NCBI GenBank assembly: GCA_027487775.1
Contig: JAIYCY010000030.1
Span: 157,012-221,011, forward strand
DNA length: 64,000 nucleotides
DNA from: Planctomycetaceae bacterium
GTDB lineage: Bacteria > Planctomycetota > Phycisphaerae > Tepidisphaerales > Tepidisphaeraceae
Direction of reading: 5' to 3'
Positions 43,456 through 54,900 of the stretch are shown piece after piece. The notes below the pieces were generated by a model. It saw nothing but the letters and a program-made list of their open reading frames with translations, had not been told where the DNA came from and did no database searches. The position numbers were made by a program, and so were the translations under genes. Position 1 is the stretch's first letter; the number at the start of each line of letters is the position of its first letter.

Positions 43456-45126
43456 ATGTCGGAGCAACAAGCGGACAATCGTGTGTCAGGCGAAGGTGGG
43501 GCAGCGGGGGCGCCGGGTGCATTGAGCGTGAGAGGTGCGTTGGATTCGTCGGGATCATCGGTGGTTTGGCGGGCTTTTTTGATTCCTGTGTTGCTGGGTT
43601 TGGGTGCGATTCTGTATGCGCAGAATGTCTGGGAGGACTATCTGATCACGTTCAGGTTCAGTCGGAATCTGGCGATCGGGAATGGTTTGGTGTTTACGCC
43701 GGGGGAGCGGGTGCATGGATTTACGAGTCCGATCAACACGCTGTTGCCGGCGTTGTTTGATTGGATGAGCGGATCGAAGTCGATTTTGCCGGCGTTACGG
43801 GGTTATCAGGTGGTTTCGCTTGTTGCGTTTGGAATGGCGGGTGTTTGGGTGCTGCGGGCGATGCGGATGGGAGGAGCGACGGGCGCGTTTGCGTGGGTGG
43901 GATGGGTTGCGGTGTGGATGATGGCGCTTGAGCCGAAGTCGCTGTTGTATAGCGTGAACGGACAGGAGGCGGGGTTTTTGCTGATGTTTTCGGCGTGGGG
44001 ATTGTGGGCAGCGGTGACTGCGCCGCGGCTCGCGTGGTTGCACTGGGCGGGTGTGTTTGCGGGGTTGCAGTATACGAGGCCGGACGGGGTGATGTACTGC
44101 GCGGCGATTGGTATTGCGGCGCTGGTGTTTGCGGAGAATCGTCGTGTGGTGTTTAGGTCGCTATTGGGTGGGATCGGCTTGAGTGTGTTGGTGTATCTGC
44201 CGTGGTTGATTTTTGCGTGGAGTTATTATGGATCGCCGGTGCCGCATACGGTGCTGGCAAAGGGCGCGGGTGAGGTGGGTCCGAAGCTGGCGGGTTATCC
44301 GAGGCAGTTGTGGCAGGCGATCGGGCTATGTGCGGATGCGATCTATGCGCACTTTTTCCCGTGGAACGGGGTATGGCGTTGGCCGGCGCGGGTGATGGGC
44401 GTGGTGGGTGTGATGTGGTGGTTGATTCCGGGCGGGTTGCGTGTGGGGCGGATAGCGTCGATGTCGATGCTGCTGGGGTGTTTGTATCTGGGGATGATGC
44501 CGACGGTCTATTCGTGGTATCTGGTGATTGTGGCGATGATGATGATGGTGGTGTGGGCGTGTGTTGTGGTGGATGTGGGTCGATGGGTGTCAAGGCTGGG
44601 TGGGGCGAAAGTGGGGCGGTGGGTGATGTACGGATTGGCGGGGTTGTTGATGTTGCGAGCGGTTTGGATGGGTGCGGTGAGTGTGGATGGGATTCGGATC
44701 CAGCAGTCGTTGATCGAGGATGGACTTCGTAAGCCGATGGGCGAATGGCTGGGCGCGCGTGTGAAGCCGGAGGATCGGATTTTCATCGAGTGTCTTGGGT
44801 ATGTGGGTTTTTATTCGCAAGCGCGGATGGTGGACTTTCCGGGGCTTGCGTCACCGGCGACGGTGGAGGCGAGGCGACGGACGCAGGGCGGGACGATGCA
44901 CGAGACGCTGGCGGAGTTGATGCCGGAATGGGCGGTGCTGCGTCGGCATGAGCTGGAAGCGATGCACGTGCACGAGCCGGAGGCGATTGCGCGGTATCGG
45001 CCGGTGATACAGTTTGACGTGAGGCCGCGCGTGGAGCCGTTATGGGGTCACCCGGTATTCAACTACCTTGCGTTTGATGCGCATTTCATTGTGCTGAGGC
45101 GCGATGATGTAGAGGAGCGGCGTTGA
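43456..45126 (+). CDS. Polytopic GT-C type glycosyltransferase
   Basis: 556 residues from the ATG at 43456; the frame also has a GTG at 43438. About ten transmembrane segments. The first extracytoplasmic loop reads WEDYLITFRFSRNLAIGNGLVFTPGERVHGFTSPINTLL, the D-x-Y/I-FRY-Nxx-GxGxxxNPGERVxGxT pattern of GT-C arabinofuranosyl/mannosyltransferase-like proteins that use polyprenyl-phosphate sugars. A soluble C-terminal part of about 110 residues follows. The donor and acceptor are unknown. It is 127 bases downstream of the dtxR-like gene and convergent with argS. Confidence 0.75.
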   Translation: MSEQQADNRVSGEGGAAGAPGALSVRGALDSSGSSVVWRAFLIPVLLGLGAILYAQNVWEDYLITFRFSRNLAIGNGLVFTPGERVHGFTSPINTLLPALFDWMSGSKSILPALRGYQVVSLVAFGMAGVWVLRAMRMGGATGAFAWVGWVAVWMMALEPKSLLYSVNGQEAGFLLMFSAWGLWAAVTAPRLAWLHWAGVFAGLQYTRPDGVMYCAAIGIAALVFAENRRVVFRSLLGGIGLSVLVYLPWLIFAWSYYGSPVPHTVLAKGAGEVGPKLAGYPRQLWQAIGLCADAIYAHFFPWNGVWRWPARVMGVVGVMWWLIPGGLRVGRIASMSMLLGCLYLGMMPTVYSWYLVIVAMMMMVVWACVVVDVGRWVSRLGGAKVGRWVMYGLAGLLMLRAVWMGAVSVDGIRIQQSLIEDGLRKPMGEWLGARVKPEDRIFIECLGYVGFYSQARMVDFPGLASPATVEARRRTQGGTMHETLAELMPEWAVLRRHELEAMHVHEPEAIARYRPVIQFDVRPRVEPLWGHPVFNYLAFDAHFIVLRRDDVEERR

Positions 45127-45142
45127 CTCGGGCGAGTCGAGT

Positions 45143-46936
45143 TTACATTTGCTCCGGATGTTCGATACCGAGCAGGTCGAGTCCGGTGGCGAGGACGCGG
45201 GCGGTGAGGTCGCAGAGCGCGAGTCGACTGGATCGAAGGGGTTCGGGGGCGTCGAGGACGGGGCAGGCTTCGTAGAAGCCGCTGAATCGACCGGCGAGAT
45301 CGTAGAGATAGTTGCAAAGATGATGCGGCCGAAGTTCGCGCGCGACGCCAGCGACGGCTTCGCCGAAGCGGAGGAGCGTTTTGGCGAGAATGATTTCGGA
45401 AGGTTCGGTGAGATGGAGTGCTGCGGGTGTTGGTGGATCGATCTGCGTGGATGAATCTAGCGTCTTCTGCGATGAGTCGATCGCGCCGGCGCGTCGGAAG
45501 ATCGATCGGATGCGGGCGTAGGCGTACTGGAGGTAAGGCGCGGTGTTGCCATCCATGGCGAGCATGGCGTCGAAGCTGAAGCGGTAATCGCCGACGCGAT
45601 CGCGTAGGAGGTCGAAGTATTTGACGGCGCCGACGCCGACGGCGCGTGCGATCGGCGGGAGGAGTTCGGCGGGCATGCGGCGTTCGGGCGGAGCGTCGGC
45701 GTTTTTTTGATCGACGAGAGCGAGGGCGCGTTGTTCGGCTTCGTCGAGTAGATCGACAAGTTTGACGGTTCCGCCGGCGCGGGTGCGAAAGATCTTTCCG
45801 TCTTCGCCGAGAACGCTGCCGAAGCCGGCGTGTTCGAGGGAGGCGTGAGCGGTCCAGCCGGCGCGTCGTGCGACATCGAAGACCATTGAGAAGTGCTGGC
45901 TCTGCGGCAGTCCGACGACATAGATGACACGGTCTGCGTGGAGCGTGCCGACGCGATATCGGATGGCGGCGAGGTCGGTGGTGGCGTAGCCGAATCCGCC
46001 GTCGGTTTTTTGGATGATCAGTGGGGCTTCGAAACCTTCGACGAAGACGACGGTCGCGCCGTCGGAGGTGGTTGCGAGGCCTGCGGAGCGGAGGTCACTG
46101 ACGACGGCGGGCAGCAGCGGGTTGTAAGAGCTCTCGCCGCGTTCGTCGTCGGGTGTAAGCAGGACATTGAGCCTCGCGTAGATGCCCTGGATGTACGCGC
46201 GAGTGACGGCGACGATTTGCTTCCAGAGGTTTAGCTCATCCGGTTGACCCGATTGGAGTCGGACGACGCGTTGTCGCGCGCGTTCGGCGAAATCGGGCTC
46301 GGCATCGAAGCGCTGTTTGGCGGCGCGATAAAATCCTTCGAGGTCGGCGAGGTTTGAATCGATCGTCTGCGAGGTGGTCGCATTCGAGCGGCTTGCGAGA
46401 TTTTCGATCAGCATGCCGAACTGCGTGCCCCAGTCGCCGAGGTGATTTTGACGAATGACGTGATGTCCGAGGAAGGCGAAGGTGCGTGCGAGGCAGTCGC
46501 CGATGATGGTGGATCGGAGGTGTCCGACGTGCATTTCCTTGGCGACGTTGGGGGCGGAGTAGTCGATGACGATGGTTTGCCGGGAAACGTGGTTGCAGAG
46601 ACCGAAAGACGGTTGCGAAGCGATCGTGGCCAGGAGTTGGGCGAGCCAATTCGGATCGAGGCGGAGGTTGATGAAGCCGGGGCCTGCGATGCTGATGTCG
46701 GTGGTCGCTCCGGCGGTGTCGAGATGCTTGACGATCGCCTCGGCGACGGCGCGCGGGGCGATCTTTTGGCCGGTGGATTCCTGAATGCGCCGGACCAGAC
46801 CCATGGCGACGTTGGACTGATAATCGCCGAACTGCGGGTTGTTGCTCGGGGCGAGCGCGGGGTCTGCATCCAGTTGAAACGCGGCATGGATTGCGCGTTG
46901 GAAGGCGTGATGAAGATGGTCGAGAATGGGGTTCAT
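45143..46936 (-). CDS. argS: Arginyl-tRNA synthetase
   Basis: 597 residues from the ATG at 46934-46936 (MNPILDHLHHAFQ); the frame starts 6 codons earlier. Class I features: N-terminal ArgS-specific add-1 domain (NPQFGDYQSNVAMGLVRRIQE near 32-52), HIGH motif in SAPNVAKEMHVGHLRSTIIGD near 120, and the KMSKS-equivalent region GKIFRTRAGGTVKLVDLLDEA near 385. The DALR anticodon-binding domain ends the protein (YAYARIRSIFRRAG, LCNYLYDLAGRFSGFYEACPVL). It charges tRNA-Arg in the cytosol. Confidence 0.96.
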   Translation of the reverse strand: MNPILDHLHHAFQRAIHAAFQLDADPALAPSNNPQFGDYQSNVAMGLVRRIQESTGQKIAPRAVAEAIVKHLDTAGATTDISIAGPGFINLRLDPNWLAQLLATIASQPSFGLCNHVSRQTIVIDYSAPNVAKEMHVGHLRSTIIGDCLARTFAFLGHHVIRQNHLGDWGTQFGMLIENLASRSNATTSQTIDSNLADLEGFYRAAKQRFDAEPDFAERARQRVVRLQSGQPDELNLWKQIVAVTRAYIQGIYARLNVLLTPDDERGESSYNPLLPAVVSDLRSAGLATTSDGATVVFVEGFEAPLIIQKTDGGFGYATTDLAAIRYRVGTLHADRVIYVVGLPQSQHFSMVFDVARRAGWTAHASLEHAGFGSVLGEDGKIFRTRAGGTVKLVDLLDEAEQRALALVDQKNADAPPERRMPAELLPPIARAVGVGAVKYFDLLRDRVGDYRFSFDAMLAMDGNTAPYLQYAYARIRSIFRRAGAIDSSQKTLDSSTQIDPPTPAALHLTEPSEIILAKTLLRFGEAVAGVARELRPHHLCNYLYDLAGRFSGFYEACPVLDAPEPLRSSRLALCDLTARVLATGLDLLGIEHPEQM

Positions 46937-47161
46937 AAGCGAATCGGAGAGCATAGCCTGCGGCGGGTCGGTTGTGTATCCGTCGGGCTCGGGGGTGGAT
47001 TCGCGGGTCGATTGTGCCGATATGCCAGAGTCGGATGTGTTCGACGCATGGCTGCCTGGGTCGATCGGGCGATAATGTCTGCAAAGACGAGATTGAGATC
47101 GAGCCGAAGTCAGACGTGATTGAGATGAAATGAGAGAAACCGGAAGAATCGGAGCATGACC

Positions 47162-48037
47162 ATGAAGGGCATTATTTTGGCGGGCGGGAGTGGAACGCGG
47201 CTTTATCCTTTGACGCTGTCGGTGAGCAAGCAGTTGCTACCGGTTTACGACAAGCCGACGATTTACTATCCGCTGAGTGTGTTGATGTTGGCGGGTATTC
47301 GGGAGATTTTGATCATCAGCACGCCGCGTGACACGCCGATGATCGAGGCATTGCTGGGCGACGGGCGCGATCTTGGGCTTTCGCTGAGCTATAAGGTGCA
47401 GCCCGAGCCGAAGGGGATCGCGCAGGCGTTCACGCTCGGTGCAGACTTTGTCGGGAATTCGCCGGTCTGTTTGATTCTCGGGGACAACATTTTTTACGGC
47501 GCGGACATGGCGGAGCTATTGCGAAGCTCGGCGACACTGAAATCGGGTGCGCGGGTGTTTGCGTATCAGGTGAGCGATCCGGAGCGGTATGGCGTGGTGG
47601 AGTTTGACAAGCAGTTCAAGGCGATCAGCATTGAAGAGAAGCCGAAGCAGCCCAAGAGCAACTGGGCGGTGACGGGCCTGTATTTTTACGATGCCGAGGT
47701 GGTGAAGATCGCGCAGGCGCTCAAGCCTTCGGCGCGGGGTGAACTTGAGATTACGGACGTCAACAAAGCCTACCTCGCGGCGGGGACATTGGAGATTCAG
47801 CCGATGGGTCGTGGGATCGCGTGGCTGGATACCGGCACGCCGGATTCGCTCCTGAGCAGTTCGATCTTCGTGCAGACTTTGGAACAGCGACAGGGGCTCA
47901 AGGTGGCGTGCATCGAGGAGATCGCATTGTCGCGAGGCTTTATTGATGGTGCGGGAATGCGAAAACTGATCGACCGGGCGGGCAAGAGCGAGTACGCGGG
48001 GTATCTGCGTCGCGTGCTGGCCGAGCATGAAGGGTGA
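47162..48037 (+). CDS. rmlA: Glucose-1-phosphate thymidylyltransferase
   Basis: 291 residues from the ATG at 47162 ([18 protein letters not shown]), which has GGAG at 7-base spacing; an ATG 6 bases earlier is an alternative. Nucleotide loop [50 protein letters not shown] and [12 protein letters not shown] are all RmlA hallmarks. It makes dTDP-glucose, the first step of dTDP-rhamnose and related sugars for surface polysaccharide. rmlB, rmlC and rmlD are not in the window. It overlaps the acyltransferase gene by 11 bases, so both are in one operon. Confidence 0.96.
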   Translation: MKGIILAGGSGTRLYPLTLSVSKQLLPVYDKPTIYYPLSVLMLAGIREILIISTPRDTPMIEALLGDGRDLGLSLSYKVQPEPKGIAQAFTLGADFVGNSPVCLILGDNIFYGADMAELLRSSATLKSGARVFAYQVSDPERYGVVEFDKQFKAISIEEKPKQPKSNWAVTGLYFYDAEVVKIAQALKPSARGELEITDVNKAYLAAGTLEIQPMGRGIAWLDTGTPDSLLSSSIFVQTLEQRQGLKVACIEEIALSRGFIDGAGMRKLIDRAGKSEYAGYLRRVLAEHEG

Positions 48038-49331
48038 GGCGAGCGTGAAGCCGATGAGCCAAGCGACGAACGCGAATGACGACGACCGATCCGCCGACGG
48101 TGCGGAGCGGGAGGTTGTCATGTCGAGCGTATCAACGCACGCAGAGGATCAGGCATCGAATTCGTCTTCGCTTGCGTCCGTGCCATCGGCTGCAACATCG
48201 GATGGACCATCGGCGGGAACGTTGGCTGCGGCATCGCGTCCGGGCAACAACTTTGATTTTTTGAGGTTGTTTCTCGCGGCGTTGGTGATTTACTCGCACA
48301 GCTACGCGATCGCGGAGGGGAACGAAGATGGTGAGGTGCTTTACCGCATCTTCGGCATACAGCTGTTTAATTTGCACATGACGCTCGGCACGTTTGCGGT
48401 CGGCGGGTTCTTTGTGATATCGGGCTATCTGATTACCGCTTCGTGGGAGCGTCGCAAATCGATCGGGGATTACTTTCGCAAGCGGATCGGGCGCATCTAC
48501 CCTGGATTCGTGGCGTGCAATTTGATTGGCGCGTTTTTGATTCCGTATGTGGCGATCCAGAGTGGAGCGTGGCAGCACCTTGATCCGCTGCGCGTGATCG
48601 GTCAGACGGCAATTCTTCGCGGGATCGGCCATCCCGAGGCTTTTCTGGGGAACATCTTTCCGGGCGTGACCAATGGATCGCTCTGGTCGATCGCGTATGA
48701 GTTTGGCTGTTATGTGATGATCGCGCTGCTGGGTTTGTCGGGTTTGGCGGCGCGTGGGGCGTGGCTGATCGCGTTGTTGGTGATGTCGTTGGTTGTGAGC
48801 TTTGCGTTCGCGCAGCAGGGATGGCGCTTCTTCATTCCCGGCATTGGTCACATCGTGGGCGAGCCGATGTTCTGGGCGCGGCTGTTGCCCTATTACCTCA
48901 TCGGGGTTGTGGCGTGGCGATATCGCGATCGGATTCGTTACGGGAATGTCGGGGCGATCGCAGCGATCGCATTGCTGGCGATCGGCGGACTCGTGCCGCT
49001 GTCGTGGGCACTGCTGCTTCCGATCGCTGGAGCGTATCTGATCTTCTGGTTCGCGTTTCATGCGACGATCCGTATTCGAGGAACGGCCCGCTATGGGGAT
49101 TTTTCCTACGGGACGTATTTGTACGGTTTCCCGATCCAGCAGCTTTGCGTGCAGGCGTGGGGCGGATCGATGAATCCGCTGTTGCTGTGCGCGATTTCGC
49201 TGCCGCTTTCGATTCTTGCGGGGGCGATCAGTTGGCATGCGGTGGAGAAGTGGTTCATGCGGCGTGGCCGACCTGCTGACATCAAATCCAAGTCAATCGT
49301 GCAGCCCGCTCGAACGGACGGGCATACATGA
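48027..49331 (+). CDS. Acyltransferase 3 family membrane protein
   Basis: 434 residues. A 70-residue Ser/Ala-rich N-terminal extension precedes the acyltransferase 3 (OafA/NodX-type) core: [21 protein letters not shown] with catalytic-type His near 90, [37 protein letters not shown] and about ten helices ending [20 protein letters not shown] and SWHAVEKWF. It likely O-acetylates a glycan in the membrane. Cotranscribed with rmlA (11-base overlap), so the target is probably the same polysaccharide. A start further in, near residue 32, is possible. Confidence 0.88.
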   Translation: MKGEASVKPMSQATNANDDDRSADGAEREVVMSSVSTHAEDQASNSSSLASVPSAATSDGPSAGTLAAASRPGNNFDFLRLFLAALVIYSHSYAIAEGNEDGEVLYRIFGIQLFNLHMTLGTFAVGGFFVISGYLITASWERRKSIGDYFRKRIGRIYPGFVACNLIGAFLIPYVAIQSGAWQHLDPLRVIGQTAILRGIGHPEAFLGNIFPGVTNGSLWSIAYEFGCYVMIALLGLSGLAARGAWLIALLVMSLVVSFAFAQQGWRFFIPGIGHIVGEPMFWARLLPYYLIGVVAWRYRDRIRYGNVGAIAAIALLAIGGLVPLSWALLLPIAGAYLIFWFAFHATIRIRGTARYGDFSYGTYLYGFPIQQLCVQAWGGSMNPLLLCAISLPLSILAGAISWHAVEKWFMRRGRPADIKSKSIVQPARTDGHT

Positions 49332-49395
49332 CATCGCGCGCCGCCAGTCGTAGACCTTGATTCGTCTTGCTGATTACCGAGGATTCGAGCCAAAC

Positions 49396-50367
49396 ATGCC
49401 CGAGAAGACCCCACAACCCGAAAGGCCCGGCCATCCCGATACGCTGCTCGGTTGGATGCAGTCGATCGGGGATCCGATGAGGCTTCGCATCCTCCGATTG
49501 CTCGAGCGTCATGAGCTTGGCGTGGCGGAGCTTGCGGATGTGCTGCAATCGCCTCAGAGCACGATCAGTCGGCATTTGAAGATTCTGCTGGGTGACGGAT
49601 GGATTCGCTCGCGTCGGAGCGGGACGGCGCACCTTTCGACGCTGGCGATGGATGAGTTTGATGCGGCGAGGAGGAAGTTGTGGCAGCTGACGCGGGAGCA
49701 GATGAGCGAATGGCAGGCTTTGCGTCAGGATGCACTGCGACTGCAGCGTTTGCTGAGCGAGCGATCGGACGCGCAGCAGAAGTTTTTCAGCGGGGCTGCG
49801 GGGGACTGGGATCGAACGCGCGAGAGCCTTTACGGCACGGCCTTCGCGTCAGCGGCGGCGATCGCGTTGATGCCAGCGAAGTATGTTGTCGCGGACCTCG
49901 GTTGCGGCACGGGTCAGATGCTGGAGCGGCTTGCTCCGCGTGTCGGGCGGGCGATCGGTGTCGATAACACGCCTGCGATGATCCGGGCGGCGCGGAAGCG
50001 TCTGGAGGACTTTGATCATGTTGAAATTCGTGAAGGCGAACTCGAGGCACTTCCACTCGATGACGCGAGCGTGGACGCGGCGCTGATGGTGCTTTCGCTG
50101 AGTTATGTAGCCGAGCCGCTGGTGTGCCTGCGTGAGATGCGTCGGATCTTAAGGCCAGGCGGACGTGCGGTGATCGTGGACGTGCTGCGGCACGATCAGG
50201 AGGCGTTCCGGCGTGAGATGGGGCAGACTTGGCCGGGATTTGATACGGATGACATTGCATCGATGGCGCGAGACGCGGGGCTTGCGGGATTGCATGCCGA
50301 ACCACTCGCGCCTGAAGCGCAGGCGCGCGGTCCGGCGTTGTTTCTTGCGACGGCGGTGGTGCTGTGA
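49396..50367 (+). CDS. ArsR-family regulator fused to a SAM methyltransferase
   Basis: 323 residues from the ATG at 49396. N-terminal winged helix: LLGWMQSIGDPMRLRILRLLERHELGVAELADVLQSPQSTISRHLKILLGDGWIRSRRSG (ArsR signature). Residues about 130-310 are a class I methyltransferase: VADLGCGTGQMLERL, AIGVDNTPAMIRAARKRL, and LMVLSLSYVAEPLVCLREMRRILRPGGRAVIVD. The fusion is known in other bacteria, usually near methionine/SAH metabolism. Here the neighbour downstream is lpdA. Ligand is unknown; the ArsR part has no obvious Cys metal site. Confidence 0.9.
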   Translation: MPEKTPQPERPGHPDTLLGWMQSIGDPMRLRILRLLERHELGVAELADVLQSPQSTISRHLKILLGDGWIRSRRSGTAHLSTLAMDEFDAARRKLWQLTREQMSEWQALRQDALRLQRLLSERSDAQQKFFSGAAGDWDRTRESLYGTAFASAAAIALMPAKYVVADLGCGTGQMLERLAPRVGRAIGVDNTPAMIRAARKRLEDFDHVEIREGELEALPLDDASVDAALMVLSLSYVAEPLVCLREMRRILRPGGRAVIVDVLRHDQEAFRREMGQTWPGFDTDDIASMARDAGLAGLHAEPLAPEAQARGPALFLATAVVL

Positions 50368-50480
50368 GGCGGCAGGCCAGTGCGAGTTGGGGTGGATAGA
50401 AGCAAGATGCCGCGGGTGGAGATGTGGTTCGACCGTCGATGTGACACGGCCGGTTCGACGCCGTATCATCTCGCACCTCT

Positions 50481-51893
50481 ATGGCATACTACCAATACGA
50501 TCTGATCGTCATCGGCGGAGGCCCCGCCGGATACGCAGCCGCGATTCGTGGCGGGCAACTGAACAAGCGCGTGCTGTGCGTTGAGAAGGAGAATCTGGGC
50601 GGGACGTGCCTGAATTGGGGCTGCATCCCGACGAAGGCACTCTTGGAGAGTGGCGCGTTCGTGCGTCGTCTGCGTGATCATGGATCGGATTGGGGCGTGA
50701 GCTACGACAATCTGAAGATTGACTTTGCCAAGATCGTCAATCGATCGCGTGAGATCGCCGGCAAGCTCAACAAGGGAATCGCGCACCTTTTCAGCAAATA
50801 CCGTGTGAAACATGAGATGGCGACCGCGAAGGTGCTTGCGCCGCACAAGGTCGAGTTTACCAAGGCCGACGGAACGAAGGGCGAAGCGACGGCAGAGCAC
50901 ATCCTGATCGCAACCGGCGCGCGGCCGCGGGCGCTGCCCGGAGCGGAGTTTGATGGCAAGCTGATCATCAGCAGCCGTGAGGCGATGACGCTGCAAGTGC
51001 TGCCCAAGAACCTGCTCATCATCGGCGCGGGCGCGATCGGCTGCGAGTTTGCGGATTTCTACTCCTCGATGGGTACGAAGGTGACCATCGTCGAGTTGAT
51101 GGATCGGCTTCTTCCGATCGAAGATGATGATTGCTCGATCGCGCTTGAACGCACGTTCAAGAAGCGTGGGATGGAGATATTGACCAAGCACAAGACTGAC
51201 AAGGTCGAAAAGCTTGCGGGCGGAGTGAAGGTGACAATCGTCGACGCCGACGGGAAGAATCCCAAGACGCTCGAAGCCGAGAAGATGCTGGTGGCCGTCG
51301 GTGTGACGGGCAATGTCGAGAATCTTTTCGGTCCTGGCGCGCCGGTGGCGCTGGAGAAGAATCACGTCAAGGTCGAGGACAACGTGTACAAGAGTAGTGT
51401 CGAGGGCATTTGGGCGGTGGGTGACGTTGCAGGCCCGCCCTGGCTTGCACACGTGGCGCATCACGAGGGTGTGCAATGCGTCGAGCGGATGTTTGGGCTT
51501 CATCCGCATGGGATTGACTACAGCATGATTCCGGGCTGCACCTACACGCATCCGCAAGTCGCGAGCCTCGGGCTGACCGAAAAGAAGGCGCGTGAGAAGT
51601 ATGGCAATGACAAGCTGAAGATCGGCAAGTTTCCCTTCAGCGCGAGCGGACGAGCGCTGGCGGCAGGTGAGACCGAAGGCTTCGTCAAGCTGATTTTCAC
51701 GAAGCAAGGTGAACTGGTCGGAGCGCACATGATCGGCGAGAACGTGACGGAGATGCTGGCGGAGCTGGGCCTTGCGCAGAAGCTTGAGGCGACAGAGACG
51801 GAGATCGTCGAGTTGATGCACGCCCACCCGACGCTGAGCGAGGCGATCATGGAGGCAGCAGGCGTTGCCGACGGACGCGCGATCCACCTGTGA
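50481..51893 (+). CDS. lpdA: Dihydrolipoyl dehydrogenase (E3)
   Basis: 470 residues. FAD-binding DLIVIGGGPAGYAAAIRG near 7-24, redox-active pair Cys43 and Cys48 in GGTCLNWGCIPTKALL, NAD-binding GAGAIGCEFADFYSSMGT near 180, and second FAD motif VWAVGDVAG-like near 312. The C-terminal dimer interface supplies His in HAHPTLSEA. It reoxidises dihydrolipoamide of pyruvate, oxoglutarate or glycine complexes. No E1/E2 genes lie nearby. It ends at 51893 and is convergent with fkp; a 7-bp hairpin (51899-51925) lies between them. Confidence 0.96.
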   Translation: MAYYQYDLIVIGGGPAGYAAAIRGGQLNKRVLCVEKENLGGTCLNWGCIPTKALLESGAFVRRLRDHGSDWGVSYDNLKIDFAKIVNRSREIAGKLNKGIAHLFSKYRVKHEMATAKVLAPHKVEFTKADGTKGEATAEHILIATGARPRALPGAEFDGKLIISSREAMTLQVLPKNLLIIGAGAIGCEFADFYSSMGTKVTIVELMDRLLPIEDDDCSIALERTFKKRGMEILTKHKTDKVEKLAGGVKVTIVDADGKNPKTLEAEKMLVAVGVTGNVENLFGPGAPVALEKNHVKVEDNVYKSSVEGIWAVGDVAGPPWLAHVAHHEGVQCVERMFGLHPHGIDYSMIPGCTYTHPQVASLGLTEKKAREKYGNDKLKIGKFPFSASGRALAAGETEGFVKLIFTKQGELVGAHMIGENVTEMLAELGLAQKLEATETEIVELMHAHPTLSEAIMEAAGVADGRAIHL

Positions 51894-51960
51894 TGCCCCC
51901 GATCTTGGCTCGCAGTCGAGATCGGATTGATGATGATGGCGATTCTCTCTTGCGTGCGGA

Positions 51961-54900
51961 TTACCTGGACGCGCGTTGGATCGATAGTCTCAGTCCATCG
52001 CGGTTGATTCGGGCCTGGTAGAGGCTTCCCATTTCGCCCGGGCGGAGCGATCGGGCGGCGAGGTGTTGGCGAAGTCGATCTGCGCGGGCGCGTGTGTTAC
52101 AGAAAAAGTAGGCGAATCCGCCGCCTCCAGCGCCGGCGAGAGAAGCGCCGCTCCAGAGGCCGCGTGTTTCTTCAAAGAGGATGTCGGTGGCGGGGGTGGT
52201 GCTGGCGGGCCAGATGTCGCGTTTGAGCCGCCAGTATCGGGAGATTTCTTCGCCGACGCTGGACCAGCGTCCTTTGGAGAGTGCTCGTGTGATATTGCGG
52301 GCGTTGTCGTGGAGATCACGCATGGTCTGCAGCATGGACGGATCGCGTGCGAGCCACCGTCCGACGACGCGTTGGAGGATGTCACGTGCGAGCCGTTGCT
52401 GTCCGGTGAAGTAGACGACGAGTCGGGATTCGAACTCTGACAATAGATCGCGGCTCATCGCGATCGGGGTTGTGCCGGGTCTTTGGGGGAATGTCGCGCC
52501 GCTGGTGACGCGTTTGACCCCGCCGAACAGTCCGCCCGCCTGATCCTGCCAGCCTCCGCCGGTGCCGAGTCGTTGTTCTGCGAGAAGAGTCGCTTCGACG
52601 AGATCGTCATGACGCATTTCGGTCCCGCGCAGACGCATGACGGCAGCGATCATCGCCCCCCCGAGGATGCTGCTGGTGCCGAGGCCCGAACCCTTGGGCA
52701 CGCGACATTCGCTCTCCAGTTCGACGCCCGCGCCGAGATGTTTTAGATGTGACCGGATCGAGCCACGATGCGGCAGAAGTCCGGCCATCTCGAGGACGAC
52801 CTCATGAAGGCCAAACGCATGGGCGAATCGTTGATGTGAATTGCTGTCCGAGCGGGAGTTGCGTTGATCAAGCGTGATTTTTGTGCCCAGATCATGGCTG
52901 ATGAGGCGAATGACGGGCTCGTCGATGGTGCGTGCGACGACGCGTACGGGCGGCGCATCGTCGAGATCGATCGCGACATTCACGACATCTCCGCCGGCGT
53001 CGTAACAATAAGGCGGTGTGTCGGTCCATCCGCCGGCGAGATCGAGACGGACGGGCGCATCGACGCGCACGATCAGTCCATGCTTCAGTTCTGCATGTTT
53101 CGCCTCCGGCTGTTGCGAGCGATATGCGATTTCGCTTGCGGTTGCGACGCGCTGCGTGGCTGCGACTTCGGCTTCGTCTGCCAGCGCGTGTTTTCCGATG
53201 GCGTCGGCGAGCTTAGCGCTGGAGGCGAGGAGTCTGGCCTGTCGCAGGAGCGTGCGTGGATCGGTCGAGTGTGTTGATGCAGCGATGAGGAGTTCGCTCC
53301 GCGCGGCGTCGAGAGAGGAGGGATCGGCAAACCGCTGAACGATCGGACTGACGCCGGCCGGCAGATCGGCCTGCACTTCGTGGATGAGCTGACGTGCGGC
53401 CAAGACCGCCGCGAGACGCTCGCGATGCCGGATGATCGCGTAGCGGTCTGCCTGTTCGAGAATGTCCGCCATCGAGAGTCGCGTTGATCGCAGCCATCGA
53501 GTTCGGAGGTTGGCTGTCACGGCCCGAGGCTGGCTGAACCAGAGCACGTCCATCAATGACGGCTTCGATCCCGAGATGGGAAACAGTCGCGCATTCCAGA
53601 GCGTGCGTCTGTCGTTCTGCTGGCCCTGCCAGATGGCATCGGGTTGGATCTTGTGCCTTCTGAGCCATACGTCGATTGGCGTGTTGAGGAAGAGACACTT
53701 GCCTTCGTGAAACAGACCTTTGAAATCGTCGGAGGTTCCGCAGTGAACACTGACCGTGGTTTCAGTTGAGTTCGCGTGGCCGGATGAGCGAATGGGGACT
53801 TGGAAGAGGACGGTGTCGTCGGGAAGGGCGAAGGATTCGTCGCTGGTGACTTGTGAGACGACGGCACGACGACCGATCGAACAGCCGCGCGTCAGGAGGC
53901 TGTGTTCGATCAGCGCATGTTCGCCGACCTGACCGACGGCGCTGTCGCGCTGCGCGAGGCTGCTGGCATAGATGCGTGCATTGTCGGCCCGGTTCCATTC
54001 GATGTGTGCGTGGATGTCGCGATGAAACAGTGCGACGGCGGCGGGTGAACGGTCGATGCCGGTCATGGCGTCGCGAAATTGTCGTGTGGTGCCGAGGTGG
54101 AGGAACTCTCCGTCGAGAATCTGAAGGCCAAACGTGAGCGAGTTGAGTTCCTTGAGCAGAGTGCGCCGGACGACGGGATGCCCGGATCGAAGAAACGCGC
54201 GGCGATCGGTGTCTGGGCTGAGCGCGGCGCAGAGTTCGTCATAGAGGTCGATTGAGGTTTCGGTCTTTTCGTCGAGGCCCTTGTGATGTGCTGCGCGTGC
54301 GGTGCGTTTTGATTTTCCTTCAGGCGGAGCGACGCCTGCGAGTGTTGCGAGGGATTGAGTTGCGTTTGGATCAAAGAAGAGCAGCCCGGTATCGAGCAGC
54401 ACACGGCCGGCCGTGTCGATGGCATTCGCCTGTTTCATGGCATCAACGCTGACCTTTTGGAGAGATCGAGTGATGCGGCCGTCGGGTGCAGCGACAAAGA
54501 CGCCGTGCGCTGTGCCGAGTTCTGGATCGACGGGCATGGAGAGCGCGGTGACGCGATGTTTCGGGGCGGAGATGCGGCGATGATCGAAGATCATGAGAAC
54601 ATCGCCGCTGACGATGAGGAGTCCCGGGCCGAGTCGCGGGGCGAGCCCAGCGAGAGTGATGTAGAGATGGTCGAAGAGGGTGCTGACTTGCGAATCGGGG
54701 CGTTGCATCGCGAGCGGCGCGAAGAGTTTGCCGACGGGCGAATACATGGGCAGTCGCTGGCTTGCTCCACCGGAATGGATGAGAAGGACGCGAGCACGCG
54801 AGAGGGCATCTGATGAGAGATCGAATTGTCGGACGAGCGAGCGTATGGCACCGAACGTAGCGCCGCCCGATCCGGCACGCCGCCCGGGCGGATCTGGGAC

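Noticed and set aside
48132..49238. 368-residue antisense frame over the acyltransferase
   Set aside because: Arg/Gln/Asp-rich composition typical of reading the opposite strand of a membrane protein gene.
51899..51925. Strong terminator between lpdA and fkp
   Set aside because: The 7-bp stem with 13-nt loop has no T run on either strand; kept only as a possible hairpin.
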